A DNA stretch of 64,000 bases. It comes from Flavobacterium sp. IMCC34852. Lineage in GTDB: Bacteria; Bacteroidota; Bacteroidia; Flavobacteriales; Flavobacteriaceae. The notes under the pieces are model-generated. The model was not told the DNA's origin, did no database searches, and worked only from the letters and a program-made list of their open reading frames with translations. The number at the start of each line of letters is the position of its first letter. The stretch's first letter is position 1. Positions 41,295 through 50,529 of the stretch are shown piece after piece. Both the position numbers and the translations under genes were made by a program. The stretch covers positions 434,001-498,000 of the forward strand of contig NZ_CP121446.1 of assembly GCF_030643905.1 (NCBI RefSeq), in the 5' to 3' direction.

Positions 41295-42292
41295 TGAAAG
41301 AAGTGAGTTTTTTAAATCCTGAATTTTTCTGGTTGTTTTTATTACTTCCGGCAGCCATCGCTTGGCAGTTTTGGAAAAGAAAACAATCAGTCACATTAAA
41401 GATCAGTTCGGTCAGAGGTTTTAAAGCTGAAAAATCATTATTGGCTAAACTCAAACCATATTTGTTTGTATTGCGATTATTGGCATTGAGTTCTTTGATT
41501 ATTGCGATGGCACGACCACGAAAAGTAGACATCAGCAGCCAAACCAAATCGACCAAAGGCGTTGATATTGTCATGGCGATTGACGTTTCCGGAAGTATGT
41601 TGGCCAAAGATTTAAAGCCCAACCGAATGGAAGCTTTGAAAAAAGTAGCCGCTAATTTTGTCGATGGCAGACCCAATGACCGCATCGGAATTGTAGTTTA
41701 TGCCGCCGAAGCTTACACCAAAACACCGGTCACCAGCGACAAAGGAATCGTTCAAGATGCTATTCGTGGAATTAGATACGATAATGTGTTACAAGACGGA
41801 ACCGGAATAGGAATGGGATTGACCACCGCAGTGAATCGTTTGAAAGACAGTAAAGCCAAAAGCAAAGTGATTATTCTCTTAACGGATGGTGTTAATAATT
41901 CCGGATTTATTGAACCCGAAACCGCTTCGCAAATTGCCAAAGAATACGGAATCAAAGTATACACGGTCGGAATCGGAACCAATGGCGATGCGATGTCGCC
42001 TTATGCTTATGCGCCCAACGGCGGATTTTTGTTCCGAATGATGCCGGTAGAAATTGATGTTGACTTGTTGCAAACCATTGCTAAAAATACCGGTGGAAAG
42101 TATTTCAGAGCCAACAACAACAGTAAATTGGAATCCATTTATAACGAAATCAATAAACTGGAAACCACCGAAATTCAAGAGTTGAAATTTTACGATTACG
42201 ACGAAAAATTCAGACCTTTTGTTTGGATTGCCGGCATCTTGCTCTTGTTAGAATTCGGATTGCGAAATACCGTTTATAGAAGTTTTATATAA
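41294..42292 (+). CDS. batA: VWA membrane protein BatA
   Basis: 332 residues. Two N-terminal membrane helices (about 11-27 and 56-72), a VWA domain with MIDAS DVSGS (Asp97, Ser99, Ser101), ending in a helix near 308-325. A Bat protein of the aerotolerance operon; periplasmic/cytosolic placement is debated. It is spaced from batB by a word-repeat hairpin. Confidence 0.93.
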   Translation: MKEVSFLNPEFFWLFLLLPAAIAWQFWKRKQSVTLKISSVRGFKAEKSLLAKLKPYLFVLRLLALSSLIIAMARPRKVDISSQTKSTKGVDIVMAIDVSGSMLAKDLKPNRMEALKKVAANFVDGRPNDRIGIVVYAAEAYTKTPVTSDKGIVQDAIRGIRYDNVLQDGTGIGMGLTTAVNRLKDSKAKSKVIILLTDGVNNSGFIEPETASQIAKEYGIKVYTVGIGTNGDAMSPYAYAPNGGFLFRMMPVEIDVDLLQTIAKNTGGKYFRANNNSKLESIYNEINKLETTEIQELKFYDYDEKFRPFVWIAGILLLLEFGLRNTVYRSFI

Positions 42293-42358
42293 TTACGAAT
42301 TAAAAGAATATCATGTCAAAAAATTTAATTCATAATTTAAAATTCATAATTCACAATT
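42292..42358. repeat. Word-repeat hairpin spacer (AATTA / TAATTCATAATTC), batA-batB
   Basis: AATTACGAATTAAAAG on the left and AATTCATAATTTAAAATTC, then ATAATTCACAATT, on the right. Repeated CATAATT words, ending at the start of batB. Not a strong hairpin; pairing is AT-only. Confidence 0.6.
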
Positions 42359-42362
42359 GAAT

Positions 42363-43400
42363 ATGTACGAGTTAGAAGAAAAAGGATATTTGTATTTCTT
42401 GATTGCCATTCCGGTATTGGCGATGCTTTTCTTGTATGTACAATATTGGAAAAGAAAAAAACAACGCGAATTTGGCGATACGGATTTGCTCAAAAAATTG
42501 AGTCCGGAGAAATCTGTTTTCAAACCGATTTTGAAATTGGTGGTGTTTCTTTTGGCTTTAACTTGTTTGATTATTGGTTTAGTCAATCCAAAAATGGGAA
42601 CCAAATTAGAAACCGTAAAAAGAGAAGGTATCGATATTGTTTTCGCCATCGACGTTTCTAAAAGTATGTTGGCCGAAGACGTAGCGCCAAGCCGATTAGA
42701 GAAAAGCAAACAACTGGTTTCCCAAATCATCAACAACTTAGGTAGTGACCGTATAGGAATTGTAGCTTACTCCGGCAGTGCTTTCCCGGTTTTACCGATT
42801 ACAACCGATTACAGTGTGGCAAAAATGTTCCTGCAAGGCATGAATCCCGGTATTATTTCGGCCCAAGGAACTTCGATTGACCAAGCGATTAATTTGGCCA
42901 CAACATTCATTGACAAAAAAGACAAAACCAACAAACTTTTAATCATCATCAGCGATGGTGAAGACCATTCCGAAGCTTCTTTGGATGCTGCAGAAGAAGC
43001 TAAAAAATTAGGTTTAAAAATCATTACTATTGGTGTCGGAAGTGAAAAAGGCGGACCCATTCCGTTGAAACGAAATGGTGTCGTGCAAAGTTTTCAAAGA
43101 GACCAAAATGACGAAGTAGTAATCACCAAAAGAAATCCTGAGGTTTTAAAACAAATTGCCAAAGCAACCGGTGGCGGTTATGTCGATGGCAATTCAACCA
43201 AAACTGTTTTAGATTATGTGAAAAATGCTTTAGACAATATCCAAAGAACCGAGTTTGAAAGTACCCAAATGTCGGATTTCAAATCGCAGTTCCAATGGTT
43301 TTTGGGTTTTGGATTTTTCCTTTTGTTTTTGGATGTTTTCCTGTTAGAGAAAAAAACCAAATGGGTTGAGAAGATGAATTTATTTAATGAAAAAGAATAA
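42363..43400 (+). CDS. batB: VWA membrane protein BatB
   Basis: 345 residues from the ATG at 42363 (a TTG six bases earlier would add two residues). Same layout as BatA: helices near 9-27 and 57-73, MIDAS DVSKS (Asp97, Ser99, Ser101) and a C-terminal helix near 310-330. It ends directly at the ATG of the next gene (TAAATG), a sign of strict co-translation. Confidence 0.93.
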   Translation: MYELEEKGYLYFLIAIPVLAMLFLYVQYWKRKKQREFGDTDLLKKLSPEKSVFKPILKLVVFLLALTCLIIGLVNPKMGTKLETVKREGIDIVFAIDVSKSMLAEDVAPSRLEKSKQLVSQIINNLGSDRIGIVAYSGSAFPVLPITTDYSVAKMFLQGMNPGIISAQGTSIDQAINLATTFIDKKDKTNKLLIIISDGEDHSEASLDAAEEAKKLGLKIITIGVGSEKGGPIPLKRNGVVQSFQRDQNDEVVITKRNPEVLKQIAKATGGGYVDGNSTKTVLDYVKNALDNIQRTEFESTQMSDFKSQFQWFLGFGFFLLFLDVFLLEKKTKWVEKMNLFNEKE

Positions 43401-44147
43401 ATGAAAAAAATAGTTCTCTATAGTTTACTCCTGATTTCCTTTTTGGCGAAAGCCCAAAAGAAGGAAAAAGACAGTAATTTGCCCAAAGGAAACGAAGCAT
43501 TTCTCGAAAAAAAGTATGCCGATGCCGAAGCGGAATACCGAGTATCAACATCCAAATACCCCAAAAAAGCTATTGCCCCTTACAACTTGGGCAATGCCGT
43601 TTACCGTCAAAATCATAACGAAGAAGCCAAATATCATTATGCCAAAGCTTTAAAAAATGCCAAAACTAAAACCGAAAAGCACTTGGCTTATCACAATATC
43701 GGTAACACTTTGATGAAGAATAAAGATTATTCCGGCGCAGTTCAAGCTTATGAAAATGCTTTGAGAAACAATCCGGCTGATGAACAAACCCGTTACAACT
43801 ATGCTTTGGCCAAAAAATTTCTAAAAGACAATCCGCCTAAAAAAGACGACGACAAAAGCAAAGACAAGAAAAACCAGAAGGAAGACGAAAAGAAAAACAA
43901 AGACAAGGACAAAAAGGACGATAAAAACAAAGACCAAAACCAAGACCAAAAAGGTCAAAATGATAAAGACAAAAAAGACGGCAAAGACAAAAACCAAGGA
44001 AAACCGCAACCACAACCCGGTGGCGTATCAAAACAGCGCTTACAAAATTTACTGGATGCGGTGAACAACGAAGAGAAAAAGGTTCAAGATAAAGTCAACA
44101 AACAAAAAGTTCACGCCAATCCTAAAAAAACAGAGAAAGACTGGTAA
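43401..44147 (+). CDS. batC: TPR protein BatC
   Basis: 248 residues. Signal peptide (YSLLLISFLAKAQ), about three TPR units (38-125, NAVYRQNHNEEAKYHYAKAL and NIGNTLMKNKDYSGAVQAYENALRNNP), then a very long Lys/Asp/Gln-rich tail (about 150-210; KKDDDKSKDKKNQKEDEKK-like) likely disordered, and a short helix at the end. The charged tail is unusual in length. A partner of BatA/B and BatE in the operon. Confidence 0.88.
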   Translation: MKKIVLYSLLLISFLAKAQKKEKDSNLPKGNEAFLEKKYADAEAEYRVSTSKYPKKAIAPYNLGNAVYRQNHNEEAKYHYAKALKNAKTKTEKHLAYHNIGNTLMKNKDYSGAVQAYENALRNNPADEQTRYNYALAKKFLKDNPPKKDDDKSKDKKNQKEDEKKNKDKDKKDDKNKDQNQDQKGQNDKDKKDGKDKNQGKPQPQPGGVSKQRLQNLLDAVNNEEKKVQDKVNKQKVHANPKKTEKDW

Positions 44148-44182
44148 TCAATTTGAAAATGATTTAATTTGAAAATTTGAAA

Positions 44183-45988
44183 ATGAAACCGAAGGTTCAC
44201 AAACACAAAAAAATATCATCTGTGAGTAAACGGATTCTAATACTATTGCTGTTAATTACCAATGCACTAATGGCTCAAGTCCAGTTTGAAGCCAAAGTGA
44301 GTAAGAATACTTTGGGCATCAATGAAAGATTGCGCATTGAATTCACCATGAATGCTGATGGCGATAACTTTGTACCACCGGCTTTTGAATCCTCAGGTTT
44401 CAGAGTAGTTGGCGGTCCGAGTCAATCCGTTAGTCAGTCTTGGGTTAATGGTAAAAGTTCCTTCAACAAATCGTATATCTACATTTTATTGCCCACTCAA
44501 AAAGGGAATCTGACCATCAAACAAGCTTCCATAGAAATTAACGGACAGATATATAAAACTTCACCCGTAAAAATCAATGTGACCAATGCGGTACAATTGC
44601 CTAAAGATCCAAACGAAGCACCGGCAGTAACCGCGGATGAAAATATTTACTTGGTCGCCGATATTTCTAAAGTCAATCCCTACCTCAACGAGCCGATTAC
44701 GGTGGTTTACAAATTGTACTTTAGCTACAATATAGGGATTTCCAATTGGCGCGAATTGAACAAACCCAAATACAATGATTTTTGGTCGCAAAATATCGAT
44801 ATCAAACAACTCAAAGCCGAAGACGGCATGTTCAAAGGCGAACGCTATCGCTATGTAGTTTTGAGAAAAACGGTACTTTACCCGCAAAAATCGGGCAGAT
44901 TAGAAATTGAACCGCTTTCCTTGGATATTGATTGCCAGGTTCCTACTAACCGAAGAAATTTTTGGGGACAACCTTTGATGGTAGAAGACAGCAAACGCGT
45001 TTCAGCCGGAAGCAAAATCATCAACGTAAAACCATTGCCCGAAGCCGGAAAACCGGAAGATTTTTCGGGTGCTGTGGGTCAGTTTAATTTTAAAGTCAAC
45101 CCTTCTAAAACAACGCTTAAAAACGGAGAATCACTTGAATTAACGGTAAGCGTAGTTGGAAAAGGAAACTTAAAACTATTCTCGTTACCAAAACCCGTTT
45201 TGCCTTCAGCCTTGGAAATGTATGATCCGGTACACGATGAAAATGTATCCACACCACTAACCGGAATGACAGGAAGAATAACCGACAAATACACTATCAT
45301 TCCGCAATACAAAGGCAATTACCAAATCAAGCCAATTAAGTTTACGTATTTTGATTTGGCCTCAGGAAGATACAAAACCCTTTCGTCCCAACCTATAACC
45401 ATTAATGTGATGGATGGACCAAGTGTGGCTTCGGGTGAAAAAACCAATGCCAATGAAGTCGCCAAAAATAAAGTAGAAGTCGCCAAAGCATTTGCCTTCA
45501 ACAAGCAAAAAACGACTTTGAAATCAATGGAAAAAGAAGATTTCTTGGGTTCAGGATTGTTCTATTCTTTGGTGTTTTTACCTTTTTTAGCCATCCCATT
45601 ATTGATTGTCGGCAAACGAAGAAAAGAAGCATCAGACAAGGATGTGGTTGGTAACAAAATCAAAAAATCAAATGCGTTGGCTAAGAAATATTTGGGCGAT
45701 GCCAAAAAACATTTGGGGCAAAAAGAACCGTTTTATATAGCTTTGGAAAAAGCGTTACACAATTTCCTAAAAGCCAAATTGAACATAGAAACTTCGGATA
45801 TGAGTAAAGAAAAAATAACCGAAATTCTAACCTCAAGAAATGCACAACCGGAAACCATTGCTGACTTTATAGCTTTAACCGAAAACTGTGAATTTGCCAG
45901 ATATGCACCGTCTTCGGAAACAGCTATTCTGCAAGATTATGATAAGGCTGTGAGTATTATTTCAGCATTAGAAAAACAAATAAAATAA
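44183..45988 (+). CDS. batD: Oxygen tolerance protein BatD
   Basis: 601 residues from the ATG at 44183. N-terminal basic start then a signal peptide/helix (ILILLLLITNALMAQ), then BatD beta domains (FEAKVSKNTLGINERLRIEF, VYKLYFSYNIGISNWRELN, GKGNLKLFSLPKPVLP), one membrane helix near 455-475 (GLFYSLVFLPFLAIPLLIVG) and a cytosolic helical end. The two-residue-longer TTG start is unlikely. The family is linked to aerotolerance and stress; the mechanism is unknown. Confidence 0.9.
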   Translation: MKPKVHKHKKISSVSKRILILLLLITNALMAQVQFEAKVSKNTLGINERLRIEFTMNADGDNFVPPAFESSGFRVVGGPSQSVSQSWVNGKSSFNKSYIYILLPTQKGNLTIKQASIEINGQIYKTSPVKINVTNAVQLPKDPNEAPAVTADENIYLVADISKVNPYLNEPITVVYKLYFSYNIGISNWRELNKPKYNDFWSQNIDIKQLKAEDGMFKGERYRYVVLRKTVLYPQKSGRLEIEPLSLDIDCQVPTNRRNFWGQPLMVEDSKRVSAGSKIINVKPLPEAGKPEDFSGAVGQFNFKVNPSKTTLKNGESLELTVSVVGKGNLKLFSLPKPVLPSALEMYDPVHDENVSTPLTGMTGRITDKYTIIPQYKGNYQIKPIKFTYFDLASGRYKTLSSQPITINVMDGPSVASGEKTNANEVAKNKVEVAKAFAFNKQKTTLKSMEKEDFLGSGLFYSLVFLPFLAIPLLIVGKRRKEASDKDVVGNKIKKSNALAKKYLGDAKKHLGQKEPFYIALEKALHNFLKAKLNIETSDMSKEKITEILTSRNAQPETIADFIALTENCEFARYAPSSETAILQDYDKAVSIISALEKQIK

Positions 45989-45996
45989 GTAGCAAC

Positions 45997-46740
45997 ATGA
46001 ACAAAATACTCTTTATATTGCTATTCGTAACCCAAATCATTTGGTCACAATCAACTTTTGAAAAAGGCAATCAATACTATCAAAAAGAAAACTATCAAGC
46101 TGCCATAAACAGTTTTGAAAGCATACTAGAATCCGGAAAAGAATCGGCTGAAGTTTATTTTAATTTGGGCAATGCTTATTACAAATTGCATAAAGTTGCT
46201 CCGGCCATTTACAATTATGAAAAGGCGTTGTTATTAAATCCGAATGACGAAGAAATCAAAACCAACTTAGATTTCGCCCGAAAAATGACCATCGATGATA
46301 TCAAAGTTATTCCGAAAGTCGGGTTCCAAAAACTGATTTCCGATTTTACTTCGAAATATTATTATGATACTTGGGCATGGATAGCAGTAACTTTTGCATT
46401 TTTGTTTTTAGCTTTTTTTGCAGGATATTATTTTTCGGAAAAAACCATCTTAAAACGCATTTTCTTTTTTGGAATGTTTGTTTGGTTGGCCGGAATCGGG
46501 CTTAGCGCAGCATCCGGATTTTATGAAAAAAACAGAATAGACAATGAAAAGCCTGCCATCATTTTTGCCGAATCTACTGCTTTAAAAAACGAACCCAAAG
46601 TGAACAGTCCGGATGCCACCGTGTTACACGAAGGAACCAAAGTTTACATCTTAGAAAGCATTGCCAACTGGAAAAAAGTAGAACTCACCGACGAAACTTC
46701 GGGTTGGATTGAGGATAGTGCGATTAAGGAAATTAAATAG
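45997..46740 (+). CDS. batE: TPR/SH3 protein BatE
   Basis: 247 residues. Signal peptide (ILFILLFVTQIIWSQ), TPR pair (20-90), two membrane helices near 128-145 and 155-172, and a C-terminal bacterial SH3 domain (VLHEGTKVYILESIANWKKVELTDETSGWI). The last gene of the Bat unit; nine bases after batD. The stop lies three bases from a convergent small gene, with no visible terminator. Confidence 0.9.
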   Translation: MNKILFILLFVTQIIWSQSTFEKGNQYYQKENYQAAINSFESILESGKESAEVYFNLGNAYYKLHKVAPAIYNYEKALLLNPNDEEIKTNLDFARKMTIDDIKVIPKVGFQKLISDFTSKYYYDTWAWIAVTFAFLFLAFFAGYYFSEKTILKRIFFFGMFVWLAGIGLSAASGFYEKNRIDNEKPAIIFAESTALKNEPKVNSPDATVLHEGTKVYILESIANWKKVELTDETSGWIEDSAIKEIK

Positions 46741-46743
46741 TTA

Positions 46744-47061
46744 TTATTTGAAGCCTGTTGGCATATTTTGATAAGCAATTAGCGCAAAAACAATATGTGT
46801 TATTAAAATAATTAAACCTGCCTTTTTGATGCTTTTTTTATTTTTATCCAATATTAAACCGTAAAGCGGATATTGAATCAACAATATCAAAATAACAAGA
46901 ATATTAATTTCATCAAATAAATTTAAGATTAAGCACGGAAAAGGAAAAGTAAAAAACAATAACTCATAATAACCGTGACCACCACCAATTACCATAAAAT
47001 TTATTACCAAGAGAAGTAGTCCAATTATCGTTAATCTTCCAGTCCATTTTAAATCTTTCAT
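46744..47061 (-). CDS. Small membrane protein, unknown
   Basis: 105 residues with three hydrophobic stretches (about 10-28, 45-68, 82-98). MKDLKWTGRLTIIGLLLLV begins and a KNKKSIKKAG loop lies between helices 2 and 3. I do not recognise a family. Own promoter (-7 at 47092-47085) divergent from the next gene. Confidence 0.75.
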   Translation of the reverse strand: MKDLKWTGRLTIIGLLLLVINFMVIGGGHGYYELLFFTFPFPCLILNLFDEINILVILILLIQYPLYGLILDKNKKSIKKAGLIILITHIVFALIAYQNMPTGFK

Positions 47062-47084
47062 AACTGTTATTATAATTTAAATAT

Positions 47085-47092
47085 CAAAGATA
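47085..47092 (-). promoter_or_regulatory. Promoter -7 box of the small membrane gene
   Basis: Minus-strand TATCTTTG. Paired with an identical divergent box at 47111-47118, so the pair forms an inverted repeat. Confidence 0.55.
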
Positions 47093-47110
47093 AAAGAAAT
47101 ACCAACTTCT

Positions 47111-47118
47111 TATCTTTG
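47111..47118 (+). promoter_or_regulatory. Promoter -7 box of the 118-residue gene
   Basis: TATCTTTG, an exact match. The leader of about 50 nt is a word-repeat spacer. Confidence 0.55.
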
Positions 47119-47127
47119 CAAACTAGT

Positions 47128-47171
47128 TTTGAATTAGCTTTTAATTCATAACTCATAATTCATAACTCAAA
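47128..47171. repeat. Word-repeat spacer (AATTCATAACTC) in the leader of the 118-residue gene
   Basis: TTCATAACTCATAA then TTCATAACTC repeats, with an upstream AATTAGCTTTTAATT that can partly pair. It ends five bases before the ATG. Confidence 0.55.
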
Positions 47172-47173
47172 AA

Positions 47174-47530
47174 ATGTCAAGAGACGAACAATTAAAACAA
47201 CGCTGGGACAAAGTCGTGACCATTCTTTCCAATCAATTTGCCGAAGGAGATTTGCTCGACTTAGACGCCATTATATACTTAATCGGAGTACAAGAACTCG
47301 GAAAAGTGCACCAAACTTTTAAAAAAGACGAAAAACTCAACCTGATGCACATCGCCATCTGTCGTTTGCTCGAGCCTTATGGTTACTACGAATTTGACTA
47401 TGTTGACAAAGAAGGTTGGCCTCATTACAATGTCAAAGAAGCATTACCGCCGTTAAAAGCAGGAGAACAATCGGTTTTGATGAAAGAAGCGATTGTGAAC
47501 TATTTTCTGGAGAGAGAAGTTATTGATTAG
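47174..47530 (+). CDS. Conserved hypothetical protein
   Basis: 118 residues, no signal peptide or membrane segment. Begins MSRDEQLKQRWDKVVTILSNQF, with the helical segment LLDLDAIIYLIGVQELGKVHQTFKKDEKLNLMHIAICRLLEPYGYYEF. It looks like a small conserved Bacteroidota protein. I cannot assign a function. Own promoter; the next gene is pheS. Confidence 0.8.
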   Translation: MSRDEQLKQRWDKVVTILSNQFAEGDLLDLDAIIYLIGVQELGKVHQTFKKDEKLNLMHIAICRLLEPYGYYEFDYVDKEGWPHYNVKEALPPLKAGEQSVLMKEAIVNYFLEREVID

Positions 47531-47566
47531 TTGAAAAAACTCTAAACCTTAAACTCTAAACTCGCA
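47530..47566. repeat. Word-repeat spacer (CTCTAAACCTTAAA)
   Basis: CTCTAAACCTTAAACTCTAAACTCGC has the CTCTAAAC word twice. No clear left arm. It precedes the pheS promoter. Confidence 0.45.
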
Positions 47567-47575
47567 ACAAATCCC

Positions 47576-47583
47576 TAAATTTG
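47576..47583 (+). promoter_or_regulatory. pheS promoter -7 box
   Basis: TAAATTTG, an exact match, 20 bases before the pheS ATG. Confidence 0.5.
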
Positions 47584-47602
47584 CACCTTCAAAGTACGAC
47601 CG

Positions 47603-48622
47603 ATGATAGATAAGATTAAAGAACACATAGAAGAAGCTAAAGCCTTCAATACCAAAAACAAAGAAGCTTTAGAAAATTTCCGTATCAAATATTTGGGCAG
47701 CAAAGGCTTGTTGAAAGAGCTGTTTACCGAATTCAAAAATATCCCGAACGAACAGAAAAAAGACTTCGGACAAGTCATCAATACTCTGAAAGCTGTTGCG
47801 GAAGAAAAAGTAAAAGCCATACAGGAAGAATTGGAAAGCAAAGAAGAAGTCAAAGGTTTCTATGGCGATTTAACGCGTCCGGCAGAACCAATTACTATTG
47901 GCTCTCGCCATCCGATATCTATTGTAAAAAACCAAATCATTGATATTTTCTCTACCATCGGATTCAACGTTTCCGAAGGTCCGGAAATCGAAGACGATTG
48001 GCACAATTTCACCGCGTTGAACCTTCCGGAATACCATCCGGCGAGAGATATGCAAGACACCTTTTTCATCCAAACCAATCCCGATGTGTTGTTGAGAACG
48101 CACACTTCATCGGTTCAGGTGCGTTATATGGAAAACAACAAACCGCCTATCCGAACCATTTCCCCGGGAAGAGTTTTCAGAAATGAAGCCGTTTCTTCGC
48201 GTTCACACTGTATATTTCATCAGGTTGAAGGTTTATATATTGACAAAGATGTTTCGTTTGCCGACTTAAAGCAAACGCTTTTGTATTTCACCAAAGAAAT
48301 GTTCGGCAAGTCGAAAATCCGTTTGAGACCAAGTTATTTCCCATTTACTGAGCCAAGCGCTGAAGTTGATATTTATTGGGGATTAAAAACAGAAACCGAT
48401 TACCGCATTACCAAAGGAACCGGTTGGTTAGAAATCATGGGCTGCGGAATGGTTGACCCGAACGTTTTGAAAAACTGTGGTATTAACCCAGAAGAATACA
48501 ATGGTTTCGCTTTTGGTATGGGAATCGAGCGCATCGCTATGTTATTGTACCAAATCGGCGACATCCGAATGTTCTATGAAAACGACGTTCGTTTCTTGGA
48601 GCAATTCAAGTCGAGTATATAA
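47603..48622 (+). CDS. pheS: Phenylalanyl-tRNA synthetase alpha subunit
   Basis: 339 residues. A coiled N-terminal arm ([35 protein letters not shown]), then the class II core: HPI...[14 protein letters not shown], motif 2 [23 protein letters not shown] and motif 3 [16 protein letters not shown]. The beta subunit (pheT) is not adjacent, which is common in this phylum. Followed by a word-repeat spacer and a small gene. Confidence 0.98.
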   Translation: MIDKIKEHIEEAKAFNTKNKEALENFRIKYLGSKGLLKELFTEFKNIPNEQKKDFGQVINTLKAVAEEKVKAIQEELESKEEVKGFYGDLTRPAEPITIGSRHPISIVKNQIIDIFSTIGFNVSEGPEIEDDWHNFTALNLPEYHPARDMQDTFFIQTNPDVLLRTHTSSVQVRYMENNKPPIRTISPGRVFRNEAVSSRSHCIFHQVEGLYIDKDVSFADLKQTLLYFTKEMFGKSKIRLRPSYFPFTEPSAEVDIYWGLKTETDYRITKGTGWLEIMGCGMVDPNVLKNCGINPEEYNGFAFGMGIERIAMLLYQIGDIRMFYENDVRFLEQFKSSI

Positions 48623-48624
48623 AT

Positions 48625-48682
48625 AAAAGTCAAAAGGGATAAGGGAAAAGACACAAGAACTTTTACTTATCCCTTATCCCTA
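48625..48682. repeat. Word-repeat hairpin spacer (AGGGATAAG / CTTATCCCT)
   Basis: AAAGGGATAAGGGAAAAG (48633-48650) pairs with CTTTTACTTATCCCTTATCC (48660-48679). It ends five bases before the next ATG (48687). The same word occurs in the spacer at 53865-53926. Confidence 0.85.
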
Positions 48683-48686
48683 AAAA

Positions 48687-49094
48687 ATGAAAGCAGACAT
48701 CACCATCCCTAAAGTAGAAAACGTATTCCTGGCCGCCGTTCAGGAATGGAGCGATGACTTTATGGAAAAGGTTTGGTATGTGTATTTGATTAACGACTCC
48801 GACTTCGATTTAGACTCTGTAATGGTCGTTTCTAAAGCTTTTGGTACCATTGCCGGGGAAATGAAAAAAACATCGCTCTTGCGCCACGCATTTATGCAAG
48901 TGCCATCAGTTTCTGCTGTAAAAATAGAAATGGTGGAAAAAAGTGTTTTGGAACTCAACAACGAGTTTATGGTCACCTATTTTATCGGGAATACTTTGTA
49001 CGACAAAAAATTCACTTTCCGCAAAAACATGATTAACGAACGCGCCACCGAAGAAGTGCCGATATTGTTTGTTAATGGTGTAATCGTTAGATAG
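48687..49094 (+). CDS. Conserved hypothetical protein
   Basis: 135 residues, no signal peptide. Mixed alpha/beta (ADITIPKVENVFLAAVQEWSDDFMEKVWYVYLIND), acidic. Not recognised. It is co-directional with pheS, separated by the hairpin spacer, and convergent with the next genes (3-base gap). Confidence 0.75.
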   Translation: MKADITIPKVENVFLAAVQEWSDDFMEKVWYVYLINDSDFDLDSVMVVSKAFGTIAGEMKKTSLLRHAFMQVPSVSAVKIEMVEKSVLELNNEFMVTYFIGNTLYDKKFTFRKNMINERATEEVPILFVNGVIVR

Positions 49095-49097
49095 GTA

Positions 49098-49313
49098 TTA
49101 TTTGCCTTGGCGCTTTATCTTTTCTCTCCAACCCATATAGCCTAAAAAGAAAATACCCATAGCTATAAAACTAGCGGCTCGAAAATAAAAATCTCCTGAA
49201 GAAAATTGTACGGCTAAAGGCTTTTCCTTAATCTCAAACAAAGTCATAAAGGCGGTCATAAATATTCCCCAAAACAAACCGTATTTCAATTGGTACTTCC
49301 AACGCTCGCTCAT
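49098..49313 (-). CDS. Small membrane protein, unknown
   Basis: 71 residues with two hydrophobic segments (about 11-27 and 45-61) and a basic C-terminus (WREKIKRQGK). Not recognised. One base separates it from gpsA, so it is translated from the same mRNA. Confidence 0.7.
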   Translation of the reverse strand: MSERWKYQLKYGLFWGIFMTAFMTLFEIKEKPLAVQFSSGDFYFRAASFIAMGIFFLGYMGWREKIKRQGK

Positions 49314-49314
49314 C

Positions 49315-50310
49315 TTAATCTAATTTTTCGGTTAGTTTTTTGAATACTTTTTTGGCTTCTTTGCCTTCGTATAAAACTTCATATACCGCATCAATAATTG
49401 GGGTTTTGGCCTTGTATTCTTGATTTAATTTATAAGCACTTTTTACGGCGTAATAGCCTTCGGCTACCATGCTCATCTCGTGCTGTGCTGCCTGTACCGT
49501 ATAACCCTTGCCAATCATGTTACCAAACATACGGTTTCTGGAAAATACGGAATAACCGGTTACCAATAAATCGCCCAAATAAGCCGAGTTATTGATGTTT
49601 CGTTTCATCTTATGGACTTTGCGGATAAACTTTTTCATCTCGCGAATGGCATTGCTCATAATCACCGATTGAAAATTATCGCCATAACCTAAACCGTGGG
49701 CAATTCCGGCGGCAATCGCATAGATGTTTTTCAGCATCGCGGCATATTCAGTTCCAATGATATCATCGGATATTTTGGTTTTAATAAAATGACAGCTCAA
49801 GTTATTAGCCACTACTTTAGCTTTTTGGGGATCTGCACAGGCGATAGTCAAATAAGATAATCTTTCTAAAGCCACTTCTTCCGCATGACATGGACCGGTA
49901 ATCACCCCAATATTATCATATGGAATTTTAAACTCTTTGTGAAAATGTTCCCCTACAATTAAAAACGTCTCCGGAACAATTCCTTTAATGGCAGAGAAAA
50001 TCACTTTGTCTTTTAAATCAACGGTTAGTTTCTCCAATTCCTTACTAAGGAATGCCGAAGGAATAGCAAAAATTAAATAATCTGCGTAAGCAATCGCTTC
50101 ATTAATATCGTTGGTCAATCTGAGTTTTTTGATATCAAACTCAACAGAACTTAAGTAATTAGGATTATGTCTTTCTGCTTTTAAATGGTCAATGGCAGAT
50201 TGGCTTCGCATGTACCAGGCAATTTCGTCTAGATTAACACAAAGCATTTTAGCAATGGCTGTAGCCCAACTTCCGCCACCAATAACCGCAAATTTTGGAG
50301 ATTCATTCAT
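49315..50310 (-). CDS. gpsA: Glycerol-3-phosphate dehydrogenase (NAD(P)+)
   Basis: 331 residues. Reduces dihydroxyacetone phosphate to sn-glycerol 3-phosphate for phospholipid synthesis. Rossmann motif GGGSWATAIAKML (7-19), GPCHAEEV, the catalytic Lys in the KNIYAIAAGIAHGLGYGDN segment, and the NIGVITGP pattern. Cytosolic, the first gene of a pair with the small membrane gene. Confidence 0.96.
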   Translation of the reverse strand: MNESPKFAVIGGGSWATAIAKMLCVNLDEIAWYMRSQSAIDHLKAERHNPNYLSSVEFDIKKLRLTNDINEAIAYADYLIFAIPSAFLSKELEKLTVDLKDKVIFSAIKGIVPETFLIVGEHFHKEFKIPYDNIGVITGPCHAEEVALERLSYLTIACADPQKAKVVANNLSCHFIKTKISDDIIGTEYAAMLKNIYAIAAGIAHGLGYGDNFQSVIMSNAIREMKKFIRKVHKMKRNINNSAYLGDLLVTGYSVFSRNRMFGNMIGKGYTVQAAQHEMSMVAEGYYAVKSAYKLNQEYKAKTPIIDAVYEVLYEGKEAKKVFKKLTEKLD

Positions 50311-50529
50311 GAATAGTAACTTTTAGCAAGCCCAAAAATACTCAATTTTAAATGATAAAAGCGGAACTATTTCAATTAGAAAAACAAACAAATACTCAAA
50401 GCTATTGCCCGATAAATTATAATAAATAAATATTATTCTTACTAATAAACTATTTTTATGCCGTTTGTCGTTTTTTTTTGCGACTTACAGATGATGTTGC
50501 TAGATTAGTAGTCCCAAATCTTTAATAAT

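Noticed and set aside
43821-44031. Hydrophobic minus-strand frames opposite the BatC tail
   Set aside because: They are the complement of the Lys/Asp-rich codons, which reads as Phe/Val/Leu; no start signal.
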